From the NCBI GenBank assembly GCA_965115995.1, contig OZ220472.1, forward strand, positions 620,001 to 684,000: DNA of 64,000 nucleotides. The letters are read 5' to 3'. This document shows positions 38,501 to 46,506 of the stretch, piece after piece (positions within the stretch are counted from its first letter, which is position 1; each line of letters starts with the position of its first letter). The notes below the pieces were generated by a model. It saw only the letters and a program-made list of their open reading frames with translations. It made no database searches and was not told where the DNA came from. A program made the position numbers and the translations under genes. This DNA is from Poriferisodalis sp026713105 (GTDB taxonomy: Bacteria > Actinomycetota > Acidimicrobiia > Acidimicrobiales > Poriferisodalaceae).

Positions 38501-38819
38501 CGCATTCACCCGCCTCGTGCTGCTCCGCCGCTACCGCGACACGCAGTGTGGCTTCAAGGGTTTCACCGCTGAGGCTGCGCAGGAGATCTTCAGCCGTGCC
38601 GTCATCGACGGCTTCACCTTCGACGTAGAGGTGCTCTACCTCGTCGAGCACCTCGACCTGACATCGGTCGAGGTGCCCGTCGCCGTGGACCATTCAGCGG
38701 ACACGACCGTCCGGCTGGTCGCCCAGTCGCTCAAGGTCGTGACCGATATCTGGCGCATCCGTCACCGCGCCGCAGCAGGCGCCTACGACACGCCCCTAGC
38801 GCCAGCAGAGGCCCCTTAG
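35553..38819 (+). CDS. Fusion: GT-C-like membrane protein plus DPM1-like GT2 domain
   Basis: The protein has 1088 residues. The N-terminal part (about 1-430) holds roughly ten transmembrane helices with a first loop carrying GGDMGAHVWGPAYLRDEL, the acidic layout of GT-C or PTPS-related membrane glycosyltransferases. A large extracytoplasmic domain and one more helix near 790-810 follow. From about residue 843 a cytoplasmic GT2 domain starts, with SVVVPAYQAA, VVDDGSTDGTAE and FTDVDLAYPP, closest in pattern to dolichyl-phosphate sugar synthases. One polypeptide may thus both make a polyprenyl-phosphate sugar and use it outside. The start is GTG. The stop overlaps that of the convergent radical SAM gene. 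Confidence 0.78.
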   Translation: MAALTTRPWRSGAVLRAWVEAAVVVTSCAAVVCWLDPLGVVSTATPTGGDMGAHVWGPAYLRDELLPAGSLRGWTPEWYAGMPAMQFYMVLPYLMIVAADLVLPFGVAFKLVAISGVVSMPATAWLMCRLAGWPRLLRMLAPVAALLFVFDVNFTIYGGNAASTLAGEFAFSIALSATLVYLGMLWRSLERGTGRARASLVLAFVALCHPIPLAFAVAASILMVAVRSLHALPDRIGRVGAMGTSIAAVMLWAAVWNISESPLARLAVPVAAVIALVVGEWRRSWHALVIGLVGGALSAFWTVPFVARRAFLNDMGWERLDSVREHLFFTDEIGGGGTHHSITWLLVLAAVGAAVGFARWYRPAITWTVIAFTMAMGFVHWPQHRLWNARILPFWYLAVYLLAAMGVWLIIEGLTRADSNRSDGNGAHLAAAARWVRMLTPVVALVAGIGLLALRFGDIPGTRLNANGDYRWGPLTVSAEDRNFVRGWARWNFRGYEGRPSYPEYHSFVSALSDVGERHGCGRLLWEYDRDIVGAYGTPMAPMLLPHWTDGCIASMEGLYFESSPTVPFHFLMQSELSAAPSRPMRGLPYNALNFALGVPHLQMSGVRYYAAFSPEATAAAQDSADLQFIASAEPWSIYLVADSDVVSALAFEPAVAPDVSQAGRAWTDPAAIWWNDPAAWDVPIAAAGAEHWSRVSLLPPPGSAGGAPGSLPRFSAAPQRALPPVHIADVAMGQDWLSFSVDRTGVPVLVKVSYFPNWSVSGAEGPYRVTPNWMVVVPTDYHVELRYGATAVEYLAWLATLLGAVALALVAVRPPARFGRSPAVRGFDPERQAAELGPAPPEVSVVVPAYQAAHLVGTAVSEISAALRRNEALHGRLEIVVVDDGSTDGTAEAARRAGADVVVSSEANRGKGAAVRTGMLAASGRLRLFTDVDLAYPPGQLTELVDALDRGADVALGNRRHAEARTISPAAPARAIASRMFNAFTRLVLLRRYRDTQCGFKGFTAEAAQEIFSRAVIDGFTFDVEVLYLVEHLDLTSVEVPVAVDHSADTTVRLVAQSLKVVTDIWRIRHRAAAGAYDTPLAPAEAP

Positions 38820-40390
38820 GCCTGGGCGTCTTGAACCTCAGCCGCCGGACTGCTGGGCGGGCTCTTTGGGTGCGGCCTTCGCTCGTTGCTCGCGACCACG
38901 GCCATGAGCGGAGCGGGCCGTGATGAGCCCGGTGTCCGCTCCTTCGGAGCCGTACGGTGCCGAGAGCGAGATCGCGGAACCGTCACGCCGCTGGGGCGCT
39001 GCTGAGAGAACAGGCCCGCTTCATCTAACAGCACCCGGTCCTCGTATTCGTCGAACCACAGTGCTTCGGGGTTCCGGCCGACGATGGTGACTTTGCCTCG
39101 GTCTGGGGCATGGGCCGGATTGCGCAGGACCTTGAAGATCACCACGCCGTCCTCGGCACCACGCAGGCCGGCAATCGGCCCGTCGGTCACCGCCGAGACT
39201 TCCGTCTTGCCCTTGTAGTGCACGATGGTCAGACGGGCGTGCGACTCCACACCCGACAGCCCGCGTTGCGAGTCGTTGAGAAGCTGCCATGCGGTCTCAA
39301 TGGGCACGTTGAACGCCTTGTAGGCGACGATGTTCCTTCCGCAGAAGAAGTAGTGGTTCTCGACACCGACGCTCTTGAGCGTGCGCTGGAGGATCCGCAA
39401 TGCGTCGGCGTCGTCGTTTACGCCTGCGATGATCGGAGTCTGGTTCTCGACGCTGATCCAGCCGCGTTCAACCAGCGAGTCGACCGCTCGCCGGGTGTTC
39501 TGACGCCACTGAAGGAATCCCTTGTCATCGGCGATGTACTGACCATCGGGATCTTTCAGCAGGAATTCGTCTGGATGGTTGAAGTGGATCATGAACCGCA
39601 GCGAAACATCCGGATAGATCTCGTGAAAGCGATCGATCATCGCAAAGAAGGCTTCGTCGAAGCGGTCCGGGTAGAAGGCCAACTCCTTGGTGCCCACGCG
39701 GATGGCTTCGGCGCCCGCCTCCGCCAAGGCCGTGAACCATGCTGCCAGCTTGGAGTTCGGCAGCACCATAGGGTCGCCGCCTGACAAGAGAACCTCACGC
39801 AGCTTCGGCCTGCCGGTCTCGGGATGAGTTCCCCCGTTTGCCGCAACGGCGTCATTGTGCGACCGGATGTACTCGGTGATCTCGCCGACTTGCGCGAGGC
39901 CCTTCTTCTTGACTGTGCCGTCGGCGCGTTCAATCTCTTTGCGCCCAATCAGTTCCTCGCGATAACAGAATCTGCAATGAGCTGAGCAAGTGGAAATAAC
40001 GTAGAGCAGCGCCATTTCATACTTGTGTAACAGTCCTTCGATTGGGCTGTAGTCAAGTTGATTCGCCGGGTCTGGATCGCCTTCGAGATCTGTCGTTTCG
40101 TCTGGTGAAGCCTTTACCAGTTTTTGTATTGCTGAACTTGACGTAGCCATTTCGAAATAGTGGCGGGTCAGCTTGACGGGCATCCTTGCTTCAACATCAC
40201 GTTCAGTTCCGCGTAGTTGGCCTAAGTCGTCGAGCTCTTCCTTGCTATAAAAGTTACGGAATTCCTCGGGCGCGGAGCCACTCATGAAGGGTTCTAGACC
40301 ATTGACAATCTGACGGTCGTACCTGGGGTTCTCGACCTCGTCAAGTACCAATTGTTCACGTTCTGTTGGCTGATATTTCCTTTTGATCAT
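38816..40390 (-). CDS. KamA-family radical SAM protein (lysine 2,3-aminomutase-like)
   Basis: The 524-residue protein has the radical SAM cluster motif CSAHCRFC (Cys135, 139, 142) and a SAM-binding LLSGGDPMVL. The overall order is that of lysine/glutamate 2,3-aminomutases, which move an amino group with SAM and PLP. The PLP-lysine loop, GGGGKTPV in clostridial enzymes, may correspond to YKGKTEV here, so the substrate is uncertain. The C-terminal 65 residues are a Pro/Arg/Ser-rich tail. The first 170 codons are clearly less GC-rich than the neighbours. I chose the ATG of MIKRKYQP over a GTG 105 bases upstream. Confidence 0.8.
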   Translation of the reverse strand: MIKRKYQPTEREQLVLDEVENPRYDRQIVNGLEPFMSGSAPEEFRNFYSKEELDDLGQLRGTERDVEARMPVKLTRHYFEMATSSSAIQKLVKASPDETTDLEGDPDPANQLDYSPIEGLLHKYEMALLYVISTCSAHCRFCYREELIGRKEIERADGTVKKKGLAQVGEITEYIRSHNDAVAANGGTHPETGRPKLREVLLSGGDPMVLPNSKLAAWFTALAEAGAEAIRVGTKELAFYPDRFDEAFFAMIDRFHEIYPDVSLRFMIHFNHPDEFLLKDPDGQYIADDKGFLQWRQNTRRAVDSLVERGWISVENQTPIIAGVNDDADALRILQRTLKSVGVENHYFFCGRNIVAYKAFNVPIETAWQLLNDSQRGLSGVESHARLTIVHYKGKTEVSAVTDGPIAGLRGAEDGVVIFKVLRNPAHAPDRGKVTIVGRNPEALWFDEYEDRVLLDEAGLFSQQRPSGVTVPRSRSRHRTAPKERTPGSSRPAPLMAVVASNERRPHPKSPPSSPAAEVQDAQA

Positions 40391-40638
40391 CGCCTCGCTC
40401 GCTCGCTTCAGGCAGGTTCGTATCCCACTCTCTGAGACCACCCTAGGGAAACGTGGGTGCAAATTGCAAGGGCGTTGTCCGCAGCAGCCGCGCACCGCTG
40501 CGCGGAACTACGCTCTTCGCGGTTCCAAATCGAGCGCGAAATTCGAGCTTCGATTGCCGCGGAATCGTGCGAAATCAGGGGTCTCGCGGCGGCCGCAGAG
40601 GGCGTTGCGAGACGCACGGCTTAGGCTTCCCCAGCACT

Positions 40639-41997
40639 ATGGCGGACAGTATCGATCCTGTGCCAGAAGACGTATTGCGTGGCATCTTCAAGGCATATGA
40701 CATACGTGGCATTTGTCCCGACGAGCTGAGTCCGTCGGCCGCGCGCGGAATCGGCCACGCCTTCGCTGAATGGTCCGCAGCCAAGCAGATCGTGATGGGG
40801 CGGGACATGCGACCAAGCGGCGTTTTCTTGGCCGACGCGTTCGCTGAGGGAGTCACGGCGGCCGGGGTCGATGTCATAGACATCGGACTGGCCTCGACAG
40901 ACCTGCTCTACTTCGCGTCCGGCCATCTGGACATGCCCGGTGCGATGCTCACCGCTTCGCACAATCCGGCGGCCTACAACGGCATCAAGCTGTGCGGACC
41001 CCGAGCCGCTCCGGTGGGTGCCGACAGCGGGCTTGCCGAGATAGCGGAGCGGTCGACGCGGGGTGCCCGCTCGCCCAGCGGCGGGGGCCGACGCCGCAGG
41101 GGTGACCTGCTCGACGCTTTTGCAGCACACGTCCGTTCGTTCGTCGACGTCGAATCGCTTGCACCTTTGCGGGTGGTGGCAGATACGGCCAATGGCATGG
41201 GGGGCTATGTGCTGCCGGCGGTGTTCGAGCCGCTGCCGTTGGACTGGGAACTGATGTACGGCGAACTCGACGGCACGTTTCCCAATCATCCCGCCGATCC
41301 CATCCAGCCTGAGAATCTCGTCGATCTCAGCGAACGCGTGCTGAGCACCGGCGCCGATGTCGGACTTGCGTTCGACGGCGATGCCGACAGGGTCTTTCTC
41401 GTGGACGAATGCGGCCGTGCTGTCAGCGGATCGCTCCTCACGGCGCTGGTGGCCCAGGCGATGCTGCGTCGCAGCGGGCCGGGGCCGATCCTGCACAACC
41501 TGATCTGCTCTCGCGCCGTGCCAGAGGCGATCACCGAAGCGGGCGGTCAGCCGCTGCGGACTCGCGTCGGGCACAGCTACATCAAGGCCGAGATGGCTCG
41601 CACGGGGGCGGCTTTCGGGGGCGAGCACAGCGGCCACTACTACTTCGCCGACAACTTTGGGGCCGACTCCGGCCTGATCGCTGCGCTAATTGCGCTCGAG
41701 CAGCTGAGCGTGGCCTCGGTGCCGCTGTCGGAACTGCTGGCCCCTCTCGACCGGTATGCATCCTCGGGCGAGATCAACACCCCTGTCGCCGATATCGACG
41801 AGGTGATGCGCCGGGTGTCGGAGCACTTCGCCGGTCTCGCGCAGGATCGTCTCGACGGTCTGACGGTCGACGGCGGCGACTGGTGGTTCAACCTGCGGCC
41901 TTCCAACACAGAGCCGCTGCTGCGGTTGAATCTCGAAGCGCCCGACACTGCGGCGGTGAACGAACGGGTGAGTGAGATCGAGACGCTGCTGGCATGA
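40639..41997 (+). CDS. manB: Phosphomannomutase/phosphoglucomutase
   Basis: The 452-residue alpha-D-phosphohexomutase has the phosphoserine loop TASHNP (Ser107), the metal loop DGDADR, the sugar loop GGEHSGHY and the phosphate loop RPSNTEP. It interconverts mannose-6-phosphate and mannose-1-phosphate. The downstream Pgi/Pmi enzyme makes its substrate, and the guanylyltransferase-like gene at 19.9 kb would use its product. The ATG of MADSIDP was chosen; the open frame upstream lacks homology. The 248-base leader separates it from the divergent radical SAM gene and is partly AT-rich. It overlaps the Trm112 frame. Confidence 0.92.
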   Translation: MADSIDPVPEDVLRGIFKAYDIRGICPDELSPSAARGIGHAFAEWSAAKQIVMGRDMRPSGVFLADAFAEGVTAAGVDVIDIGLASTDLLYFASGHLDMPGAMLTASHNPAAYNGIKLCGPRAAPVGADSGLAEIAERSTRGARSPSGGGRRRRGDLLDAFAAHVRSFVDVESLAPLRVVADTANGMGGYVLPAVFEPLPLDWELMYGELDGTFPNHPADPIQPENLVDLSERVLSTGADVGLAFDGDADRVFLVDECGRAVSGSLLTALVAQAMLRRSGPGPILHNLICSRAVPEAITEAGGQPLRTRVGHSYIKAEMARTGAAFGGEHSGHYYFADNFGADSGLIAALIALEQLSVASVPLSELLAPLDRYASSGEINTPVADIDEVMRRVSEHFAGLAQDRLDGLTVDGGDWWFNLRPSNTEPLLRLNLEAPDTAAVNERVSEIETLLA

Positions 41998-42059
41998 TCG
42001 CCGCATGGATTCGCAACCGACGCCGCGCGGCTGGCTCTCCAAGCACCTCGCGGACCCGC

Positions 42060-42296
42060 ATGTGGCTTGACCCCGCGCTGGCGCAACTCCTGGCCTGCCC
42101 GCAGGACAAGGGACCGCTCTACTTCGTGGCGGACGAGGATCTGCTCTACAACCCGCGCCTCGCGCGTGCCTACGCCATCAACGACGGGATTCCGGTGCTG
42201 CTGATCGACGAGGCTTCCGCCGTCGATCCCGCCGCCGCCGCAGCGCTGGATGAGCGCATCGCCAGCGGCGAGCTCGCTCCGACGTTCGACCAATGA
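42060..42296 (+). CDS. Trm112-family small protein
   Basis: The 78-residue protein matches the bacterial Trm112-like family: LDPALAQLLACPQDKGPL, then YNPRLARAYAINDGIPVLLIDEA. Only one cysteine of the usual CPxC pair is left (CPQD), as is common in actinobacteria. In eukaryotes Trm112 activates methyltransferases; in bacteria the role is unclear. The ATG at the conserved start was chosen. An ATG 66 bases upstream overlaps the manB stop as ATGA and would add 22 basic residues. It sits in the manB-trm112-pgi/pmi operon. Confidence 0.8.
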   Translation: MWLDPALAQLLACPQDKGPLYFVADEDLLYNPRLARAYAINDGIPVLLIDEASAVDPAAAAALDERIASGELAPTFDQ

Positions 42297-42342
42297 CCGA
42301 CAGCTCGCAGGGGCCGACTGCCGGCACCGGGAGGTGCCCGTG

Positions 42343-43428
42343 ATGACTCCGACGACGGGTCCAGTGGAATCCGGCATCGACACGATGGGGATGGCGGCCG
42401 CGGTGGCCGGACTGCCGGCCCAGATGCAAGACGCCTTGGCCGCGGCCGAAGACGTGAGGGGCCCAGCACGCGGCGGCCCGAGCGACGATGCGCTGATTTC
42501 GAACGTGATCGTCATGGGCATGGGCGGATCGGGCGTGGCCGGAGACATCATCTCGGCGCTGGCGGCGCCCCAGATGCGCGTCCCGGTAGCTGTCGCCAAG
42601 GGTTACGAGTGCCCTGCGTTCGTCGGACCATCGACCCTGGCCATCGCGGTTTCGTTCAGCGGCAACACCGAAGAGACGCTTGAGGCGGCCACGACTGCTC
42701 ACGACGCCGGTGCCTCGATGATCGCCGTCACTGCCGGCGGTCGGCTGGCTGAACTGGCCGCGCAATGGGGGGCTCCGCTGTACGAGGTGGACGCCAGCAT
42801 CCCGATGCCCCGGGCCGCGGTGGGCGCCATCTCGGTTGCGCCGCTCGTGGCGCTCGAGCGAGCCGGTCTGCTGTCGGGCGTCGCCGATTGGGTGCGCGCC
42901 GCGGCGAGTCAGCTGCATTTGCGCCGGGACAGCGCCGGAAGCGATGCCGACCCTCCCGAAGCCATCGTGCGAGCGATCGGCGAGGGCGAGATGCTGCCGG
43001 TCTTCTACGGCGGAGGGGCGCTGGGGGCCGTTGCTGCAGGTCGAGCCAAGGCCCAGATCAACGAGAACGTCAAGATCCCTTCCTACGCCAGCGCGATGCC
43101 CGAGCTCTGCCACAACGAGCTCGCAGGATGGGATCTGGCAGGCCCGCGGGACGACGGCTCGCCGCTGGCGGTGATCGCGCTGCGGCACGGCTTCGAGCAC
43201 CCCCAGACCCGGCGACGCTACGAGTTTGCTCGTCGCGTCCTGGAAGGAGCCCGAACAGCGGTGCCGTACTGCGAGCTGCACGCGAACGGCGACGGCGAGA
43301 TGGCGCAGCTGTTCGACCTCATTTTCCAGGTCGACGTCTTTAGCCTTCGTGTCGCCGCAGCAGCCCGGCGCGACCCAGGGCCCATCGGCGTGCTCACCGA
43401 ACTGAAGGATTACCTTGCCCGACATTGA
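42343..43428 (+). CDS. Bifunctional phosphoglucose/phosphomannose isomerase (SIS domain)
   Basis: The 361-residue protein carries two SIS-type halves: the first with VMGMGGSGVAGDI and SFSGNTEETL, the second with the NENVKIPSYASAMPELCHNELAGW segment typical of Pgi/Pmi enzymes. It interconverts fructose-6-phosphate with glucose-6- and mannose-6-phosphate. The ATG after GGGAGGTG was chosen. It follows manB and the Trm112 gene and overlaps ahcY by 14 bases. It completes the cytoplasmic route from F6P to mannose-1-phosphate. Confidence 0.88.
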   Translation: MTPTTGPVESGIDTMGMAAAVAGLPAQMQDALAAAEDVRGPARGGPSDDALISNVIVMGMGGSGVAGDIISALAAPQMRVPVAVAKGYECPAFVGPSTLAIAVSFSGNTEETLEAATTAHDAGASMIAVTAGGRLAELAAQWGAPLYEVDASIPMPRAAVGAISVAPLVALERAGLLSGVADWVRAAASQLHLRRDSAGSDADPPEAIVRAIGEGEMLPVFYGGGALGAVAAGRAKAQINENVKIPSYASAMPELCHNELAGWDLAGPRDDGSPLAVIALRHGFEHPQTRRRYEFARRVLEGARTAVPYCELHANGDGEMAQLFDLIFQVDVFSLRVAAAARRDPGPIGVLTELKDYLARH

Positions 43429-44869
43429 CTTCGAGGTTGCTGATCTCAGCCTCGCGGCAGCAGGCCGCCTGCAGATCGACTTGGCAGAGACCGAGATGCC
43501 CGGCCTCATGGCCCTGCGTGCGCAGCACTTCGATGCCCAGCCGCTGCGCGGCGCACGTATCACCGGCTCGCTGCACATGACCGTCCAGACCGCTGTGCTC
43601 ATCGAGACCCTGGTCGACCTCGGTGCGCAGGTGCGCTGGGCGTCCTGCAACATTTTCTCGACCCAGGACGAGGCCGCCGCAGCCGTCGTCGTGGGGCGGG
43701 ACGGGGGCACGCCCGACGATCCGCGAGGCGTGCCGGTCTTCGCCTGGAAGGGCGAGACGCTGGCTGAGTACTGGCACTGCAACTACCGCGCGCTGCATTG
43801 GCCGGACGGGCCCGGGCCCACACTGATCGTCGACGACGGCGGCGATGCCACATTGATGGTTCAGCTCGGTGCCCGCTACGAGAGCGACGGCGGCGTTCCC
43901 GAGCTCCCATCCGAAGGCCCCGACGCAGCGTCGCCCGACGAGGTGGTGTTGCACGGCTTGCTCGCTGACCTTCGACAGACCCACTCAGGCCTGTGGACCG
44001 AAATCGCTGCCGGCGTCCGCGGGGTCTCTGAGGAGACCACGACCGGCGTGAACCGGCTGTATGAGATGGCAGCGCGCGGGGAGCTGACCTTCCCCGCCTA
44101 CAGCGTCAACGACTCGGTTACGAAGTCCAAATTCGACAACCTCTACGGCTGCCGGCACTCGCTGCTCGACGGCATCAACCGGGCGACCGACGTGATGCTG
44201 GGCGGAAAGGTGGCCTTCGTGGCGGGCTACGGCGATGTCGGCAAGGGGTGCGCCCAGGCGCTGCGAGGCCAGGGCTGCCGGGTCATCGTCTCCGAGATCG
44301 ATCCCATCAATGCCCTGCAGGCCGCCATGGAAGGCTTCGAAGTCGACCGACTCGAGAATGTGCTGGGCATTGCTGACATCTACGTCACTGCCACGGGCAA
44401 CCGCGACATCATTTCCGCTGAGCACATGTCGCGAATGAAGCACCAAGCCGTCGTCGCCAACATCGGGCATTTCGACAACGAGATCGACATGGCGGGCCTG
44501 GCTGCGATGTCCGATGTCCAGCGACGTTCGATCAAGCCGCAGGTCGACGAGTTCGTGTTCCCGGGCGGGAACTCGGTGATCGTGCTGGCCGAGGGCCGAT
44601 TGGTGAATCTTGGTTGCGCTACCGGGCATCCGAGCTTTGTGATGTCGATGAGCTTCACTAATCAGGTGCTCGCCCAGCTCGAATTGCATGCACGCGCGGA
44701 AGAGCTTTCCACCGATGTTCATGTGCTTCCGAAGCGCCTGGATGAGGAAGTGGCCCGCTTGCACCTCGACAAGCTTGGGGCCAAGCTCACCCGCTTGACG
44801 TCGGGACAGGCCTCGTACCTCGGTCTGGACGTCGACGGTCCGTACAAGGCAGACCGTTACCGCTACTGA
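43415..44869 (+). CDS. ahcY: Adenosylhomocysteinase
   Basis: The 484-residue protein shows the S-adenosylhomocysteine hydrolase motifs: the substrate region SCNIFSTQDEAAAA, the NAD-binding AGYGDVGKGCA, and the conserved C-terminal lysine and tyrosines in YKADRYRY. It cleaves S-adenosylhomocysteine to adenosine and homocysteine, clearing the product of SAM-dependent methylation. The start is TTG and overlaps the Pgi/Pmi gene by 14 bases. A family A hairpin follows 35 bases after the stop. Confidence 0.95.
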   Translation: MPDIDFEVADLSLAAAGRLQIDLAETEMPGLMALRAQHFDAQPLRGARITGSLHMTVQTAVLIETLVDLGAQVRWASCNIFSTQDEAAAAVVVGRDGGTPDDPRGVPVFAWKGETLAEYWHCNYRALHWPDGPGPTLIVDDGGDATLMVQLGARYESDGGVPELPSEGPDAASPDEVVLHGLLADLRQTHSGLWTEIAAGVRGVSEETTTGVNRLYEMAARGELTFPAYSVNDSVTKSKFDNLYGCRHSLLDGINRATDVMLGGKVAFVAGYGDVGKGCAQALRGQGCRVIVSEIDPINALQAAMEGFEVDRLENVLGIADIYVTATGNRDIISAEHMSRMKHQAVVANIGHFDNEIDMAGLAAMSDVQRRSIKPQVDEFVFPGGNSVIVLAEGRLVNLGCATGHPSFVMSMSFTNQVLAQLELHARAEELSTDVHVLPKRLDEEVARLHLDKLGAKLTRLTSGQASYLGLDVDGPYKADRYRY

Positions 44870-44904
44870 GGTATTGCTGCAGCCGAGCAAGCGTCGTCGC
44901 GCCC

Positions 44905-44983
44905 GCGGCGAGGGCGGCAGGACCCTCTGCTCCCGCGATCCGGCAGGTCGCAACGTCGCAGAGTCTCCTGCCGCCCTCGCCGC
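44905..44983 (-). repeat. Intergenic hairpin repeat, family A copy 4 (inverted)
   Basis: The outer arms GCGGCGAGGGCGGCAGGA and TCCTGCCGCCCTCGCCGC are perfectly complementary (18 bp). The core is the reverse complement of the other copies: GCAGGTCGCAACGTCGCAGA. It lies between ahcY and comF, pointing opposite to the other three. The comF frame runs through it by chance. Confidence 0.85.
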
Positions 44984-45047
44984 TCGGTTATCTGTTCGTT
45001 CACCTCGTCGCCTCTTAATTCTCTTGGTGGGCGATGTCCGCAGCCGT

Positions 45048-45779
45048 ATGGTCCAGCGGGTGCTGTTCGAGGTGCGGTGTCCTGGGTGCGAGGCACTCGG
45101 GTGGTGTCCCTGCGCCGGGTGCATCGCAGCGCTCGCCGATCCTGAGCCAGCGTGGATTGCGGGTGCGCAATCGGTCGCGCTGCTGTTCTCCCACGACGAT
45201 GTCGGGCGGGAGTTCGTTCATGCGCTTAAGTACCGGGGCGAACGGGCCATTGCCCGCTGGCTGGGCGACTCGCTGGCGTTGGCACATCTTGCTGCGCGTG
45301 ACGCCACCGCAGCGATTGACCCCACCGCGATTGACCCCACCGCGATTGACCCTGCGGCGCTTGACCCTGCGGCGATTGACCCTGCCGCGATTGATCCCGC
45401 CGCTATCGACCCCGCAGCGATTGACATGGTCACTTGGGCGCCGACGACCGCAGCGCATCGCCGCGCGCGTGGCTTCGACCAGGCCGAGACACTGGCCCGC
45501 AGCACGGCTCGGGCGTTGGGAGTGCGTTCGGCGAAGCTGCTCCGGCGCGTCGGTTCGGCAGCGCAGTCGGGCGCCAGCCGCGAAGTGCGATTGGCAGGTC
45601 CTCGCTTTGAAGGCCGCTCGCGCGCTCGCGGATGCCGGGTCCTGCTCGTGGACGACGTGGTCACCACGGGCGCCACGCTGCGAGCGGCAACGGCTGCGCT
45701 GGTGGGTGCGGGGGCACAGGCCGTCCATGTGGCAGCGTGTGCTCGACGGGGTCGTGACCGCGTCCCCGCTGCTGCCTAA
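45048..45779 (+). CDS. comF: ComF-family phosphoribosyltransferase with pentapeptide-repeat insertion
   Basis: The 243-residue protein has a small CPGC...CPCAGC cysteine cluster near its start, a core with FSHDDVGREFVHALKYRGE, the WAPTTAAHRRARGFDQAE segment and the PRPP-binding VLLVDDVVTTGATL. ComF proteins are linked to DNA uptake or nucleotide salvage. Residues 89-126 are an insertion of seven and a half AIDPA/AIDPT repeats between the first helices and the WAP motif, which I do not know from other ComF proteins. The ATG of MVQRVLFEV was chosen because the frame upstream runs through a hairpin repeat. Confidence 0.85.
   Translation: MVQRVLFEVRCPGCEALGWCPCAGCIAALADPEPAWIAGAQSVALLFSHDDVGREFVHALKYRGERAIARWLGDSLALAHLAARDATAAIDPTAIDPTAIDPAALDPAAIDPAAIDPAAIDPAAIDMVTWAPTTAAHRRARGFDQAETLARSTARALGVRSAKLLRRVGSAAQSGASREVRLAGPRFEGRSRARGCRVLLVDDVVTTGATLRAATAALVGAGAQAVHVAACARRGRDRVPAAA
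45312..45425 (+). repeat. 15-bp in-frame tandem repeat within comF
   Basis: The DNA has about 7.6 copies of a 15-base unit of the type GCGATTGACCCTGCG, encoding Ala-Ile-Asp-Pro-Ala/Thr. Units differ mainly at third codon positions, with one Ile-to-Leu change. The length is a multiple of three, so copy-number change keeps the frame. Confidence 0.95.
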
Positions 45780-45844
45780 CATGGCACTCCCTTCAGTTCG
45801 AGCAGGGCGACAACCGCCGTGCGCCTGCTCAGAAAGCCGAGGCG

Positions 45845-46444
45845 ATGCAAATCTCCATCACGGGTCGCAAAGTTCAGGTTCCCGACGATGTTCGGGCTGC
45901 GGTAGAGCGGAAGATCGGGGCACTAGATCGATTCGTCGCTGGGCTGGATCGTGCCGAAGTGGTATTCCGGGAGGAGAAGAATCCGCGCATCGCTGAGCGG
46001 GAGCAGGTGGAGGTGACGCTGCTCGGCCACGGTCACCATGTGCGCGCATCGGTCGCCGGTGTCGATCAGCACCAGGCGGTCGATCTCGCAGTGGGCAAGC
46101 TCGGCAAGCAGCTGCGCAAGCTCAAGACCCGCGTCGTGCGCCGGCACCGTCCCAATCTGCACCGCGACGAGGCCCACCATCCGCTCGCCCGGCTCGAGAA
46201 CGACCTTGTCAACGGTGCTGCGGCGCCCGAGGCGGCCGCGGGGCCGGATGATCCTGAGTGGGTGCCCCGCATCGTCCGCCGCAAGACGTTCGACTTGGAG
46301 CTGATGGATCCCGCCGAAGCCGTGACCCGCATGCAGCTGCTGGACCACGATTTCTTCCTCTTTGTGAACGCGGAGACCGGCAAGCCCGGTGTGGTGTATC
46401 TGCGCTCAGACGGCGACGCGGGCCTCATCGAGATCGACGACTGA
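45845..46444 (+). CDS. hpf: Ribosome hibernation promoting factor, long form
   Basis: The 199-residue protein joins an N-terminal RaiA/HPF domain (MQISITGRKVQVPDDVR) through a linker to the C-terminal dimerisation domain (VRRKTFDLELMDPAEAV, FFLFVNAETG, GVVYLRSDGD). Long-form HPF pairs 70S ribosomes into inactive 100S dimers in stationary phase. It lies directly between comF and secA, the same neighbours as in mycobacteria (Rv3242c-Rv3241c-secA1). Confidence 0.93.
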   Translation: MQISITGRKVQVPDDVRAAVERKIGALDRFVAGLDRAEVVFREEKNPRIAEREQVEVTLLGHGHHVRASVAGVDQHQAVDLAVGKLGKQLRKLKTRVVRRHRPNLHRDEAHHPLARLENDLVNGAAAPEAAAGPDDPEWVPRIVRRKTFDLELMDPAEAVTRMQLLDHDFFLFVNAETGKPGVVYLRSDGDAGLIEIDD

Positions 46445-46506
46445 GGGCCGGGCTGCGACAGAAAATCCTCGGCTCTGGTGTCGGGGGGCAGCGGTAGCCT
46501 GCGCTT

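Noticed and set aside
42178..43782. Open frame of over 500 codons on the minus strand opposite pgi/pmi and ahcY
   Set aside because: Both opposite genes have intact family motifs; the antisense product is Arg/Gly/Ala-rich without any motif.
44874..45047. 58-residue N-terminal extension of ComF
   Set aside because: It runs through a family A hairpin; the conserved cysteine cluster starts after the chosen ATG.
45312..45425. Short regular repeats as a CRISPR array
   Set aside because: The units are 15 bases, directly adjacent without spacers, and in frame within comF.
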